Assembly (NCBI GenBank): GCA_019828545.1
Contig: JACVRA010000125.1
Coordinates: 235,906-299,905 of the forward strand
DNA length: 64,000 nt
Reading direction: 5' to 3'
Source of the DNA: Paracamarosporium sp. OC-R06-R3
Lineage: Eukaryota > Ascomycota > Dothideomycetes > Pleosporales > Didymosphaeriaceae
A program made the position numbers and the translations under genes. This document shows, one piece after another, positions 1 to 11,800 of the stretch. Positions within the stretch are counted from its first letter, which is position 1; every line of letters begins with the position of its first letter. The notes under the pieces were generated by a model, which worked only from the letters and a program-made list of their open reading frames with translations, had not been told where the DNA came from and searched no databases.

Positions 1-840
1 GTGTTTAGGGACTCGGAAAAGAAAGTCAAACCGCTCAGACCGTATATGAATGAGCTGAGAGTCATCAAGAGCGAGGCTGAACTCAAGAATATGCGCAAGG
101 CAGGGCAGCATTCTGGCCGTGCAATCACAGATGCAATGCGTCAGTCCTGGACCGCAGAAAAGGACCTCGACTCTTTTCTCGACTATTGGTTCAAGCAAGA
201 CGGGTGCGATGGCCCCGCGTACGTCCCGGTGGTCGCAGGAGGCATCAACGCGAATACGATACACTATGTTACCAACGACATGTTGCTCAAGCCCGACGAC
301 CTCGTACTTGTAGATGCGGGCGCTGAGTACGGTGGTTACATCACTGATATTTCGCGGACGTGGCCTGTGAATGGGAAATTCAATCCTGCTCAAAGAGACC
401 TGTATCAGGTACTTCTGAATGTTCAAAGAAGCTGTGTATCGCTTTGCACAGTCTCCTCCCAGCTTACGCTCGACCGCCTTCACAGAATCGCTGCACGAAC
501 GCTGGCAGATGGACTAAAGGATCTTGGCTTCGACATGTCCAACGACGCGATCGCGACGCTTTTCCCACATCACGTAGGCCATTACGTTGGTCTTGACGTC
601 CATGACAGCCCTGGCTTGACAAGAGGAAAGCTTTTCGAGAAGGGCATGTGCGTCACAGTCGAGCCTGGTATCTACGTGCCGGATGATGAACGATGGCCTG
701 CGTGGGCCCGGGGTATAGGGATGAGAATCGAAGATAGTGTCTGCGTGGACGAAGATTCTCCTTATATTCTGACTACGGAAGCGGTCAAGGAGGTTGTTGA
801 TATTGAAGCTCTGAAAGGGACTGAGAGTAGGTTGAACTAA
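1..840 (+). CDS. Xaa-Pro aminopeptidase, ICP55-like (3' part)
   Basis: The last 279 codons of a peptidase M24B gene; the 5' end lies outside the window. The family removes an N-terminal residue next to proline or, for mitochondrial ICP55, trims imported proteins after the presequence is cut. The pita-bread fold metal ligands are all visible: D105 and D116 (DAG...DIS), H194 (HHVGHYVGLDVHD), E221 (VEPGIYV) and E244 (GMRIEDS), counting from the first visible codon, so the catalytic half is complete and looks active. The frame is open from base 1 to the TAA at 838-840. ICP55 is preferred over cytosolic aminopeptidase P because of the closely similar C-terminal block, but the targeting sequence is not visible, so the localisation is inferred. 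Confidence 0.85.
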   Translation: MFRDSEKKVKPLRPYMNELRVIKSEAELKNMRKAGQHSGRAITDAMRQSWTAEKDLDSFLDYWFKQDGCDGPAYVPVVAGGINANTIHYVTNDMLLKPDDLVLVDAGAEYGGYITDISRTWPVNGKFNPAQRDLYQVLLNVQRSCVSLCTVSSQLTLDRLHRIAARTLADGLKDLGFDMSNDAIATLFPHHVGHYVGLDVHDSPGLTRGKLFEKGMCVTVEPGIYVPDDERWPAWARGIGMRIEDSVCVDEDSPYILTTEAVKEVVDIEALKGTESRLN

Positions 841-1266
841 GAAGAAATTTTCTGGTCACCTTTTCGACGCCTGTATCATAGATTTGTATTTCTACTTGCT
901 CGCATGCGTACCACCTTACTTTCCCAAGGAAGTCATGGAGGAGGACCTGCTTGATACTCCAAATATAGTAAATTTCTGCGTCGAAGCAGCCAATATCCAT
1001 TATGCTCGGGTATCTCTACTGTGAGTTCCAAATCGATCATTTGGTTCAAGAAATTCCCGTTGCTTTTGCGCTCCCTCAAGCAGCTGAAAGCGGCGGAGCT
1101 TTGTCTGCCCCCGCCAATCAAGCACGACCCACTTCCGCGCGTCTGAGCTTCACCGACGTCCCGCATCCAACACCACCACCCCACGCGCGACGAGCTATGA
1201 CGCGTTTGGGCGAGGCATGCTGGAGTCGCGCAGTCCGATTAGAGAGCCGGTGAACGTGCTGTCACC
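841..1266. other. Intergenic: ICP55 3' end and PAN2 promoter
   Basis: About 430 bases between two tandem plus-strand genes. No gene seen. The short frames here are not coding-like. The right part serves as the PAN2 upstream region; no clear TATA box. Confidence 0.6.
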
Positions 1267-4200
1267 ATGGAGGCCGATTGGGACGAGGTGAGCACCTACA
1301 ACCCTCCCAGAGCCTTGACGTGCGTGCAAGCGCACGCTCAAGAACCCTCCTTCGCAACTGTGCACGTGTCGCAACGGGTAGCTAACACAAAATATAGCTC
1401 GCCATCGTCCAGTTACCTCCGCATGGCCCGCACCAGCCCGCGACGCCTGTAGCTACCTTTGCCTTCGATACGGTGACATTCCCATAACATAGCATCGCTG
1501 AACCATGCTTATTGTACGCGGCGCAGTTGCAAGAGCTGCTTTGGACTGGCAACAACTACGTGAGCTTTCAGAAATGCGGCCATAAAAATGCAGAGCTGAT
1601 ATACTGAAGGGCCGCATTACTTCCTTCTTTGGTGCCACTCTCGAACGCTACACCTCGTATCGCGGCCATGCGCCCGCCGAAGGCACTGTTGGCGCCGTGA
1701 AACAACTGCTCTTTACCGACAAAGGAGTACTCTCCGTCTCGAAACACAGCGTGCACTATGCCTCCCGACGAGGCCTGACACAATGGCACTTGACGTATGT
1801 GGTGGAGGAGCTCGCTGTAGCGGGACATCGTCGCTAATGGAAGGCTGCCAGGAACGCCGATTTCAACGAACTTCGATGCATGAACTTCACCTCCAAGGGT
1901 ACGCGGGAAATACTTGTGGCAGGATGCCAGGAGAAGATGTTCAAGGTGGACGTGGAGAAGGGAACCATCGTCGAGACGGTACGGCTCCCACTCCGATATC
2001 TGAGGGACCCTGCTGATAGTCGTAGCTCGTTGCCGATGCTCAGTACACCATCATGAAACGTGCAGGAGGATATATATGCGCTGCAACCAACAATGGGGGC
2101 ATACACATCCTGGATTCGGGCTCGCTCTCTGTTGTCAAGGTATTCGAAGGACACACGGGCAGCATCAGCGATATGGACGCTAAGGGCGACTTTCTTGCTA
2201 CATGCGGCTGGTCACCGAGACAACAGTTTGGCTTTATGCTCGATCCTTTTACTCATGTCTTTTCCCTCAAGACGCTCAAGCAGCTCCCTCCCATTCCTTT
2301 CCACACCGGCGCCGCTTTCGTGCGCATGCACCCGCGCATGTCGACCACCGCCATCATTGCCTCTCAAGCCGGACAGATGCAGGTCATCGACCTTATGAAT
2401 CCAGATTCTGCCAACTTGCGCCAGCTCAACATGTACGACTCGTACCTCACAGGCTTAGAGATGGCGCCGTCGAGCGAGGCCTTCGTACTCTCTGACTCCA
2501 ATGCACATCTTCATCTGTGGGGCTCACCCTCCAAGGTTCACTTCCCGGAGTATAGTAATCCCACTGAGTTTGCGGATGCTGTCGTACCACCGCCTGCCAT
2601 GGATTGGTCGCCAGAAACGTAAGTAACCGAAGCATCTGTTTGCCATGTAACTCATCACGTTAGACCTTTAAACACAATCGGGATGCCCTACTACAAGGAA
2701 CATCTTCTCTCCGGTTGGCCTAGTCATATGGTTTTCGAGGTGGGCGCACCACCACCCAAAATTGACACAGCAATCCTCAACAACATGACCCGGACCGAAA
2801 TTGGTTTCTTCGCCAAAAACCCAAAAACAAAACGAAGATATCAAGTCGAAGATACTCGGCAATCAGATAGAGGCAACGAGTCGTTGACAGCTCCGAAATT
2901 CCTAAGTGAGAAAGCCCGAGCAGCCCAGTCGTTGGGCGAGACGGAACCGAAGATGGTGGAGACTATGGAGACACTGACTGATATGCATCTTGATGACGTG
3001 ACGCGTAAGGACGTACCAGCGATGTACGGAAACGTGGAAATCAAGTACAGCAGATTTGGTGTCGACGATTTCGACTTTGCGTAAGTGAGCCATCAACTAA
3101 ATATCGAGCTTCTCTAATAGCATCGACAGCTACTATAACCAAACCCCATACTCTGGATTAGAGACCCACATCACAAATTCATACGCAAATCCCCTACTAC
3201 AATTACTACGTTTCACCCCATTGATACGCAACCTCGCTCTACGCCACACTGCTTCGCCTTGTCTGTACGAATCATGCCTGCTGTGTGAGCTGGGCTTCCT
3301 TATTGATATGCTGGAGAAGGCTGCAGGATTGAACTGCCAGGCGTCGAACTTCCTTAAGACTTTCAGCGGGTTATCGAATGCAGTGTCGCTTAATCTGCTC
3401 GAGGAGTTCGCACCCAATGTCGCCCTTACAAGCATGATCCAGGCCTTTAACCGTTTTCTCCTGGATAAAATATCTGAAGAATTTCGCCAAATGCTAGGAG
3501 GCCTGGGCGGACCATCCCTCATGGATCAGGTCCTGGAGACCCAAGCACGTGCGAGTATGAGATGTGCGCAATGCAGCAACGAGACCATCAGGGGTGGCAG
3601 GACATTCGTTAATGAGCTCGTGTACCCAGCGAAGCACGTATTAAAAAATGCGCGAGGCCCACGTCCTACCTTCTCTCAGATACTCAAAGCCAGCGTGGAG
3701 CGCCAAGATCAAATGAAGGGCTGGTGCACCAAATGCAACCGTTATCAGCAGATGGTCCAGCGTAAGACTATCCAATCTATCCCCGGCGTACTAGTGCTCA
3801 ACGCCGCCATCCAAAGCCACGAAGCTAAGCTGCTTTGGTCAATACCTAACTGGCTCCCGCAAGAAATTGGGATCATAGTAGATCAGGGCCAGTTCTACTG
3901 CTTTGAGGGCCAGGATCTAAAACTACACCTCCAACGTAACGTATTCGACATCTTGGTGTACGAGCTCATTGGCGTAGTGGCGGACATCAACAGTGGGGAG
4001 CATCAGAAACCTCACCTTGTAGCTACCATTAACACGGCGCCGTCTAGCCGCGATGCTACCGCAGCTACAGAAGACAAATGGCACCTCTTCAATGACTTCC
4101 TGGTCCGTCCGATACCGAAGGAAGAAGCGCTGCGCTTCGAACCGAGCTGGAAATTGCCGTCGGTCCTGACATTCCAACTCAAAGCTGCGCGCGGCAAGAT

Positions 4201-5122
4201 CGACGATGGATGGAAGGACATTCTCGACACATCCATCCTATATCGCTGGTGGTCTGCTAACCCTGCTCCTCCGGCGGAGCAATTCAAACTCCTTGATCCG
4301 AGTCATGAAACGCCCAAGGTGGGCTTTCCCGTCGCTATCGACGCCGAATTCATAAGACTGCAGTCCGAGGAAATCGAAATGAAAGCCGATGGCACGCGTG
4401 AAACTATCCGCCCCGACCGCAAGGGTCTCGCGCGTGTGTCCGTGTGTCGCGGTGAAGGCGAACAGGCAGGAATGCCCTTCATAGACGACTACATTGCTGT
4501 CACCGAACCCGTGGTCGACTACCTCACAGCCTGGAGCGGCATCTCGCCCGGAGACCTCAACCGCGAAACGTCGCCGCACGCCCTCGTCTCGCTAAAACAC
4601 GCGTACAAGAAGCTATGGATTCTGCTTAACATGGGCTGCACCTTCATCGGGCACTCCCTCGCCAACGATTTCCGCACCATAAACATTCATGTCCCCAAGA
4701 GCCAGACTATAGACACAGTCGACCTCTTCTTCAAGCCGGCGCTACACCGCAAACTCAACCTCAAGTTCCTCGCGTGGTGCGTCCTCAAAGAGGAAATCCA
4801 AGGCGGCATGCACGACAGTATCGAAGATGCCGTCACGGCCCTCAAGCTCTGGCGCAAGTACCAGGAGTTCGTCGACGCCGGAATCCTCGAAAGCATGCTG
4901 AACGATATATATTCTACTGGCAGGGAGGTCGGGTTCAGAGCACCGGGCGGTAATAATGGAGGCGCGTATGTGGGTCATGGGAAGGCGCCTAGTGGGAGTG
5001 GGAGTGCGAAGGAGATGGGGGGTGAGGATAAGGGCACGGAGCAGGGGCTTACGACGCCGAAGAAAGGGAATGCATTTGGGAGAGTGGGGTTTAGGAGCCC
5101 GATGCGGGGACCGGGGAGTTGA
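1267..5122 (+). CDS. PAN2: PAN2, catalytic subunit of the PAN2-PAN3 deadenylase
   Basis: Poly(A)-specific 3' exonuclease that, with PAN3 and poly(A)-binding protein, trims mRNA tails. Eight exons read by frame continuity: 1267-1287, 1398-1472, 1527-1559, 1610-1794, 1852-1978, 2026-2618, 2664-3080 and 3130-5122; total 3444 nt, 1147 aa, normal for fungal PAN2. The N-terminal third is the WD40 propeller (MEADWDE start, then YICAATNNGG, TGSISDMDAKGDF). A linker binds PAN3. The middle is a ubiquitin-hydrolase-like pseudo-domain with zinc-binding CxxC pairs (MRCAQC, WCTKC). The C-terminal RNase T/DEDD exonuclease has D888 and E890 (AIDAEF), D997 (GHSLANDF), and H1045 and D1050 (HDSIEDA). The catalytic set is intact. 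The last 50 residues are a Gly/Ser-rich tail. Small 5' exons are the least certain part. Confidence 0.95.
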
Positions 5123-5510
5123 GGATGGGCTGGCTGGTGATGTAGTGCTGCGGGTAGCGATGTAGATGGTTAGTTTGCGATTTACTATTGTTACATGAGA
5201 ACCTTACCGATGACGCCAGGGGTGACTTGACCGTTACGACATCATGTCCGCCAACCGCTGCCTTCAAGTACTTTCAAGTACTTCACGATCCACCAATTCT
5301 GCAAGCGTAAACGCACTTAAACCACCCTACTTGCAAAAAAAAACATCTCCAGCCCCTTGTACCTGATAACAAACAGCATACTCATTCACAACATTCCCCA
5401 CCACCCAACGAAACCCCCAAGTGTCGTAATGCCCTCCATCATCACCACTACCCAGTACATACTTCCCACGTAATCCACCACCCTCCGCCAACGCTAGCGC
5501 GCGCAAGAAG
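5123..5510. other. PAN2 downstream region
   Basis: No gene seen. Mostly C/A-rich spacer (ccaccctccgcc) running into the TATA module at 5511. Confidence 0.5.
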
Positions 5511-5590
5511 GTATAAATACCCCCTTAATCTCACGCTCTACTTCCTTCTTTACACTACTTTTGAGCTTCGCTCTACTAAAAATAATTTCA
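5511..5590 (+). promoter_or_regulatory. TATA module 1 of a gene-free region
   Basis: A perfect TATAAATA (5512-5519) is followed by a pyrimidine-rich stretch and the motif ttctttacactac...gagct (about 5546-5566). The same arrangement recurs at 7137-7215. No open reading frame of note follows, so if it is a promoter the product may be non-coding. The promoter reading is inferred from sequence pattern only. Confidence 0.4.
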
Positions 5591-6960
5591 TGGGCGAAGA
5601 TGGGCTTGTCCTGTGTCTAAAACAGATTGGGATGATGTTCATGGGCTGCTCTGCTCCTCTTGTCTAAAGAACTAGGACTCACAAATTATGGGGGTGTGTC
5701 TCTGTGTCCTGGAGAAAATAAAAAAGGAGGTAGATTTCGACACGGGGAGGGCTGCGCGGTACAGGTCGCGTTCGCTCTGAAGCATGGTGTGGATCCTTGG
5801 TGTTTCCAAAAAAAAAAACCCCACGTTAAGAACCAATGGGGAGTGTGTTGGTGGACCGTACAATACACGCATATGGAGTGTGGGCGTGTCTGCGGACTGG
5901 AGAAATAAGATTGGAAGAATATGATGGGGGGGTTTTGCGCGTTAAAACCAAGAGATGTCCTAATCATGGGACGTGTGCTGGGTCTGGCCGCAAAACAGAA
6001 CGGACAACAAAACGTGTTCGCTCGTGGGAACAAGGTCAATGATCACTTAAATTATGTCTTGTTCGGTGGTGTAAAACAACTAGTTAGCCAATACATGGGG
6101 TGTGTCTGTCCGCGGTCTGGACAGACAAAAACATCTTGGAAGAGGTGTGATGGGGGGACTGGGGCGGCACCTTCCAAAATAGGTCCAGTGCAGCTGTGGA
6201 GTCATGGGGACTACGCTCGCTCGTGGCGACAGCATTCAATATACCGCACATATGTCCCGTTCTGTGGTCCAAACGCGATGCCATCACAGACATGAGAGTG
6301 TGTTTCTGCGGTCTGAACGAAAAAGATGCGGGTTACCCTACGATGGAGGAGGTCCGCGTGCCACAAGCACTGAGACGCTCACTGCATGGGGTTCGCGATT
6401 AGGACTGCGTTGGCGGCGACAACACCAACCACATTTCCCATTGTCATATGCTGGTTTGTGTCTGTCTGAACCGTGGGCTCAAAACGAAGTTAAACATTCT
6501 TCATGTGGGATATTTACAGCACAGCTATCGATGGAGAGTGAGAGGAATGCGTTCGAGGGGTAACTTGTGGAGTAAATCGATGTGCCATGACTGATATGGA
6601 GGAGTGTGGTGGTTTTTCACGGAAATTTCCCCGCAAGTTCTGCATGTGCTGGTGGGCTTTGTGTAAAACCACAGCCAAGATATCAGCATGGAGCTTGGTG
6701 GGAGGGACACCTTATAAGGGAAATGATGGCAATCGACATCTTCGGTTTACAAAGAGCTAACAGTGGACCATCATGCTGTTTGCCTCTGTCTCTTCCTTAC
6801 GTAAGGATGCTGAGTGGAAACAGTATAAATATTTCTCGATTTCTGCTACAGAGTTCTTCACAGGAACTTGCTTGGGCGCTGTGCTCGACTGAAAAGACAA
6901 CCGAGAAAAGCAGATGAGGTGGTCTCGTGCGTGTAAAAACATCTTCCAAGTCTTTCTTCT
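5581..6960 (+). repeat. Diverged tandem repeat array, about 160-220 bp period
   Basis: Related blocks begin near 5688, 5872, 6095, 6292 and 6449, with weaker ones near 6649, 6773 and 6915. Each opens with an atgggg/atgrag + gtgtgtctgt element, then ggtctg.a..ga.aaaa, then a purine-rich stretch such as acatcttggaag. The spacing is irregular and identity between units is low, so this is an old array or a set of related non-coding segments. No unit encodes a conserved peptide: the frames are short and unrelated in the different units. Judged by eye; a self dot-plot would settle it. Confidence 0.4.
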
Positions 6961-7136
6961 ATCCTCGTAATGGGATCGAGAGAAGGGTCTGGCCTCACTA
7001 TCACGATTTCCCAGATCCCGAGCTCATGTCTACTTTGGAACTCTACTCATCGACCTACGATGAGCATCTTATGATGGTGATATCCATCAATACGATTAAG
7101 CGGTCCTTTCCCTTTTGAAGTTAGCGTAGTGGAAGA

Positions 7137-7215
7137 TGTATATATATCCGTCGTTCTTCACCGTCCTTCATTCCTTGTTTACACCACTATGCTGGAGCTA
7201 CGGAACTACTAATAA
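7137..7215 (+). promoter_or_regulatory. TATA module 2, similar to module 1
   Basis: TATATATAT at about 7139-7147 is followed by a pyrimidine tract and tttacaccac...ggagcta...actactaata. Aligned with module 1 (5511-5590) the downstream 45 bases match at most positions, which points to a duplication rather than chance. After both modules comes a segment beginning atggg with g/t-rich sequence (5591 and about 7280). No coding frame follows. Confidence 0.4.
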
Positions 7216-7489
7216 AAAAAAGGGTACAAGACCCTAATATGACTTTCTCTGTCGTCTTCAAAAATTGCAAATCAATGAGCATGGGGATTGTGGTGGCTGT
7301 GGTCTGTGCGGTGATTGTAAGGTCGTGTGCCGCTATCATTGACAAAATTCAATGAGCTTCTGATGAACGCTATTTTTATGAGATCTATACGTATCATCGG
7401 TGCTGTTCTATGTACTTTCATAAGGTGCGATGGTGATACTCGTCATTAACCACGGGTTCTTCTCTAGTTGTATGAGCACTTCTCGAAAG

Positions 7490-7560
7490 GTATAAATAGC
7501 TGTTCTTTCTCGCTGTACACCTTTTTCTTTCGTAGCACCAACTGGCCAGGCCGATCAAAA
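7490..7560 (+). promoter_or_regulatory. TATA module 3
   Basis: TATAAATA at about 7491-7498 with a downstream C/T-rich start-like stretch (ctgtacacctttttctttcg). It resembles modules 1 and 2 in layout but less in sequence. Another TATAAAT lies at 6824-6830. No gene follows before the tRNA at 8065. Confidence 0.3.
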
Positions 7561-8064
7561 TGAAGATCCGGGAACATCATGGAGGCTTGCGAACGTAAAA
7601 GCTGGACGACTTTCTCCTGTTCCTGTTTTTCATTTTTTGTTTTTTTTTGTTTGGTTTTTTTGGCATAAGGTGTCTTAGGATCGCTTGCTTCGTGGCTATG
7701 AAGTGCATCTCTGCGTTTTGAAATGTTGAATTTGGTGATATTGATTATCATCATTAGGTCTATGATTTGCCGTGGCCCTTTCCTTCATGCTTAATTCCAA
7801 AGCTTCAACGGTTTCAGTATTCCATTGTTTAACAATCGTTTGTTAAATGATGCAAATTCGGTGGTGTTTGTCTCGCATGAGCCACTGCCGCTGTCCGTCG
7901 CTAAGTGAAAATTTTCGCATGGTAGAACCATAATTTTCTGTTTACCCCACTTACATAATTACCACGCAAGACTCATTCATCATTGATGCAGACATGTTGT
8001 GTACTTCTTGGAATCTGGGTATATAATCTTTTTTGGGTGTTGAATATTCATCAAATCAGAACAA
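7561..8064. other. Gene-free AT-rich spacer before tRNA-Lys
   Basis: Holds a T-rich low-complexity run (about 7619-7660) and AT-rich sequence. A TATA-like tatataat lies about 45 nt upstream of the tRNA (near 8020), as often seen before fungal Pol III genes. No coding potential seen. Confidence 0.5.
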
Positions 8065-8170
8065 GCCCGGCTAGCTCAATCGGTAGAGCGTGAGACTCTT
8101 AAGTATTCACGGTCTAACAACTCGATTACTCGGCATCTCAAGGTTGTGGGTTCGACCCCCACGTCGGGCT
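8065..8170 (+). tRNA. tRNA-Lys (CTT) with a 33-nt intron
   Basis: Complete cloverleaf. Acceptor stem GCCCGGC pairs with GTCGGGC, T discriminator at 8170. D arm GCTC...GAGC. Anticodon stem TGAGA/TCTCA with loop CTCTTAA, anticodon CTT at 8098-8100. T arm GTGGG-TTCGACC-CCCAC containing the B box. The anticodon loop is interrupted after position 37 by an intron at 8102-8134, the canonical place. The CCA end is not encoded, as expected. Confidence 0.97.
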
Positions 8171-8173
8171 GTC

Positions 8174-8181
8174 TTTTTTTT
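8174..8181 (+). terminator. RNA polymerase III terminator
   Basis: Run of eight T residues three bases after the tRNA-Lys 3' end. Confidence 0.85.
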
Positions 8182-8503
8182 GTATTTTTGCCGTCTGTTG
8201 TTCATTAGAATGTGCTGCTGGGAGGGAGATGTGTCGATAAATATCGGTACGGTGCGCCCCACTTCGACAACCCCGCTATTTTTGGCCTGTGATGTGGACA
8301 AAGACAAGATCCCATGCACGATCTTTCAGATTACATCAGGACACGTACATTATCATTATATTACTGCTATCTTACTTCATTATTTGCACATTAACATGTA
8401 GTGCTTTCTCTGCCGTTGCGCGTACGAAAGAAAATCATCCTCCTGCTCAATGCTTCGATTGAACTGCCCGTCCTCTTGTACTCGTCGCTGTTTTACCATG
8501 CGA

Positions 8504-9124
8504 CTAGATGAAGACCCTCTTGACATCGACCTTGACGCACCCTGGCGTCTCCGGCTTCGCACCTCCCAAAGCCCATACCAGATTGACGTACTCGTATCCT
8601 AGGTAGTATGTCGAGCAGGCATACCACCTGTAGTAGGCCGTGGTATCACCTGCAGTTGGCGGGCTCGTCTTATAGTTGATATATCCCTGCACATTCAACA
8701 ATCCCTTGTTGTCAAAAGCCAGCGTCTGTGTGTTTGCGCCTGACCCAGGAAATAGCAGCGGCAGCGCATAGTTCGTCGTAGGGTCGTAGTAAAATTCTAG
8801 CGACGAAGGGATTGGCGGGGTTGCGTTCAACTTGTAGGTAAGAATGCCTGGAACACCCGCAGCCGTGCTGGGTGTCTCATCTGTAGAGGACGTGTTGAAG
8901 CGGAAGGTGGCGGCTGCGATCGGGTTGGGCTTGGACGTCGAGGCGGCGTTGGAGAGGCAAAGCGACTCAATTGCGGCACCAGTATGACAGGCCGAGAGGG
9001 TGTCTCCGTTTATCTTAGAGTCCTTCGATGAGAGGACAAGGCGGAAGGACTTGGATTCGACATCGAATTGGGCAGTCGTGAGGGTTGAGAGAGCCAAAGC
9101 GAGAGCGGGGATGGTGAGCTTCAT
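8504..9124 (-). CDS. Secreted protein of unknown function (DUF7907-like)
   Basis: Single exon, 206 aa. The first 18 residues are a signal peptide (MKLTIPALALALSTLTTA). The mature part has four cysteines in two pairs (SAC...SLC and YACS...TPGC), consistent with two disulfides, and a C-terminal YYRWYAC...WALG block shared by small secreted ascomycete proteins annotated as DUF7907. The assignment is from memory of that pattern. No catalytic motif seen. It could be a cell-surface protein or an apoplastic secreted protein. The start ATG at 9124 is the only one giving a signal peptide. Confidence 0.75.
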   Translation of the reverse strand: MKLTIPALALALSTLTTAQFDVESKSFRLVLSSKDSKINGDTLSACHTGAAIESLCLSNAASTSKPNPIAAATFRFNTSSTDETPSTAAGVPGILTYKLNATPPIPSSLEFYYDPTTNYALPLLFPGSGANTQTLAFDNKGLLNVQGYINYKTSPPTAGDTTAYYRWYACSTYYLGYEYVNLVWALGGAKPETPGCVKVDVKRVFI

Positions 9125-10018
9125 GATACTGCCAGTCTTTGAGCGAATGACTTGGGTAGGTGAAGTGGTATGTTACAATGTAGATGCTATGCAGTGTCAA
9201 TATTCAGGCGACGCATCTCGCATCTTATACTGTTGCTCCGCGACATTCCCTTTGAGGTGGCTAGTAATCGCTCATCGCTGCACTAGGTCACGAGCCCACC
9301 GTCGATCACGCCGCCAGATGACATCCGAAATCCGCTCTGCTAGTGACTTTACCCAGCCTCTCGTGATCCTAGGACCCAAAAAGACCGGGCCCCGCTCAAA
9401 ATAGGCATGTAGATGCAGTAGCGCGTGAAGCTTTGTGGTACACCGGCCTATCAGGTTAAGCTTTCAACGCAGCGCCCATTCTGTTTCTTCCCCACGGGCA
9501 ACTTCGAGACAAGGGTGCGCTAATCGATAACAGTCAGCAATCCGAGCATGGGTCAATAATGGACGAAGGGCTTGCAGTGAAATATCGAGAATATTGAAAC
9601 GTGACGGTGGGCATATTGGGCAATGCTGACGAAGCAGCAAATGAGGAAATTCGATAATTGTGTATACGTTGTGAAAGTCGGTCGACATGACAAGCGAACT
9701 CGGTGTCACATCAAAGCGGCCTCCATCATTATGTCAAGCGTCAAAGTAGTATCGTATGTTCAAAGAATCTTCTCTGGGTGAAGTTCCAGCCACCTCTGAC
9801 TAGCGGCTAGTGTGACATCACTCTGCCTGCAATGATCCCGCGGTGCCATCAGCCCCCAGCCTCACAACTACCACTGGTCTCCATCTCTTTCGCTAGGAGC
9901 AATTTCCCGAGCAACCGCATCAAGAGGTAACATCAATTGACTTAGGCTTGTTTAGCTCACGTATGTGAGTAGTATCTTACGCTTTCTTACCCACAGGCCT
10001 TTCAAACGCAACGTCAAT
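9125..10018. other. Intergenic, no gene seen
   Basis: Upstream region of the secreted-protein gene (right of 9124) and downstream region of the membrane-protein gene. Only short frames of random composition. Confidence 0.6.
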
Positions 10019-11247
10019 TCACCGCCGTCGTATCGCGCCATCATGCTCTATGGCCCCATCAGCTCTCCCTGACCCCGCGCCCACCCAACCACCTTCTTTC
10101 TCGTCATCTTCGACTGCAGGGGTATTGCTGATGGTTCGCGTTTGAATAGCCCACCACGTACTCCAGGTGATCCAACAGAAAATGGCATCGAACGCTACAC
10201 TGCTGACTGCCGGATGTTCCCACAACTGTTGCCAGATACCGCGAGGACCACCGTAGCTGTAAGCTAGAGCAGTCACTCTGGTGAATAGTAACCCGCCACC
10301 GAAGTTGTTTGCGGCCCAGAGGAATTTGTAGACGGTGCCCGCAAATTCCACGTTAGAATCAGATAAGAACTTTTGAGGCACCACCGCGCGCAGCAGTGGC
10401 ATGACAAGCAGCGCAACATGGGGCGTCAGCAGCATTGGCATAAAGTCTTTTTGGTGGTACCAATAATGTTCATCAGCAAGTTGGTATGCTGGCCATATGG
10501 TGAAGGCGATAGAAAGGAGATTGACAAGCCACGGTCCGAGCCACTTTCTTCGATATATGCCTGTTGAAGAAGGAGGTGGTGGCGGTGGAGGCGTCAAGAG
10601 CAGGGTGAGGAGATACAGGTTTGTGGCGAAGCTGATCGCGACAATCTGGCCAAGCAACATAAATGCCCATGTGTACCTGATACCACGGCGGGTTCCTGGA
10701 TCTCGTTAACCGTCGCTCCATGCTTGGGCTTTGGAAACAAACCTCTTTCTTCCAGGCTCAAGCCCAGCCCGCTCGCAAAGAAGAAGATCTGATGCGACCA
10801 CCAGTAGCGCGTATTCCCCACGACAACTGTTTCCCAAGCCTCTTTGAATAGCGAAGTTTCCTTCAACCACAGTCCCCAATGCATCTTGTCTTGGCTTATG
10901 TCGAACCGCGAGCGCCACATTGCCCAGGCCTGGTACGAAACTCGGAAATAGCTGAGCATGTAGTACCACGTGGTAAAAAGGCTAAGGGCTGCGAGAATCG
11001 CAAATATCCGTACGTGTTGTTTTGCTGGGAGGCGTGCTGTGGTGGATTTTGATAGTATGTTGTAGTTTTGGACAAGCTTGTAGATGATAAAGACGCTGAG
11101 AGAAATACAAAGCCCCAGATACGAAAAGAAGATGAGATAGGCACGCCCATTGGTGTCCGTTCCCGGAGGCGGAGGGTCTTTGTGCATGTAGCGCTCAGGA
11201 ATGTTGTCGTGAGCGTAGCTCGGCGGGGCAAAACCTGGAGGTGCCAT
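10019..11247 (-). CDS. Conserved fungal integral membrane protein
   Basis: Two exons on the minus strand, 11247-10743 and 10695-10019, joined by a 47-nt intron (gtttgt...ccag) that restores the frame (EERG|TRRGIRYTWAFMLLGQ). Total 393 aa. The protein has roughly eight hydrophobic spans: AYLIFFSYLGLCISLSVF, a span near HVRIFAILAALSLF, WWSHQIFFFASGLGLSL, AFMLLGQIVAISFATNL, and others up to the C-terminus. The family is widespread in Pezizomycotina and has no assigned function that I know. No transporter or enzyme signature is visible. Divergent from the AVT-like transporter at 11801, sharing a 553-bp upstream region. Confidence 0.85.
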
Positions 11248-11800
11248 TGCGATACAAAGAGGCGTTGTCGTGGTTGTGTGGTTACATGCGAGGCTTTAAA
11301 CATAACACATATCAGACGAAACGTGTTCAGAGCGGACTAAAGGGTATGTTTACAGAGCCGAATAAAGTGGTTCATTAAGCCGGTATCTTCTCCTTGGCTT
11401 CGAACAGCCAATTAGCGGGACGCAAGCGACCCGCCCACGTGGTGCCATCACGTGTGTCACTGGCAGCTTGGCATTCACGAAAACGGGATCGGCTTCCCCA
11501 CATTTCCCTAGGAGAAGAATCCAGCATCATTCCCTCGAGTCCCCTTCCTTGTAACGACCTGAATGGAATTCTCCCTCCGCTCGTACATCCTCCTACTATT
11601 GTGATTTCGCTCTCCGCACTCCCTCGTGACATTGTTAAACGTCGAGACATCAATTGACGGGCCAGACGCACGGTGATGTCAGGCTCACGGACCACAATTG
11701 ACTTTTCCTTCTGAAACGCACCATTGGCCCAGAGAACACCAACATCGCCCCCTTGCAACATTCACTCATAGCTGGCCTCGCAGCACGCTCAGCAAACACA
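11248..11800. promoter_or_regulatory. Shared divergent promoter, membrane protein / AVT transporter
   Basis: Lies between two gene starts facing apart. Contains a CCAAT (about 11408) and a CACGTG E-box (about 11450). No gene seen inside. Confidence 0.5.

Noticed and set aside
7241..7360. Possible C/D-box snoRNA (tctgatgaac at about 7350)
   Set aside because: A box C-like TGATGA without a box D at a proper distance and no terminal stem.
11375..11761. 128-codon minus-strand frame in the divergent promoter
   Set aside because: Lies in the upstream region of two clear genes, with no protein-like content.
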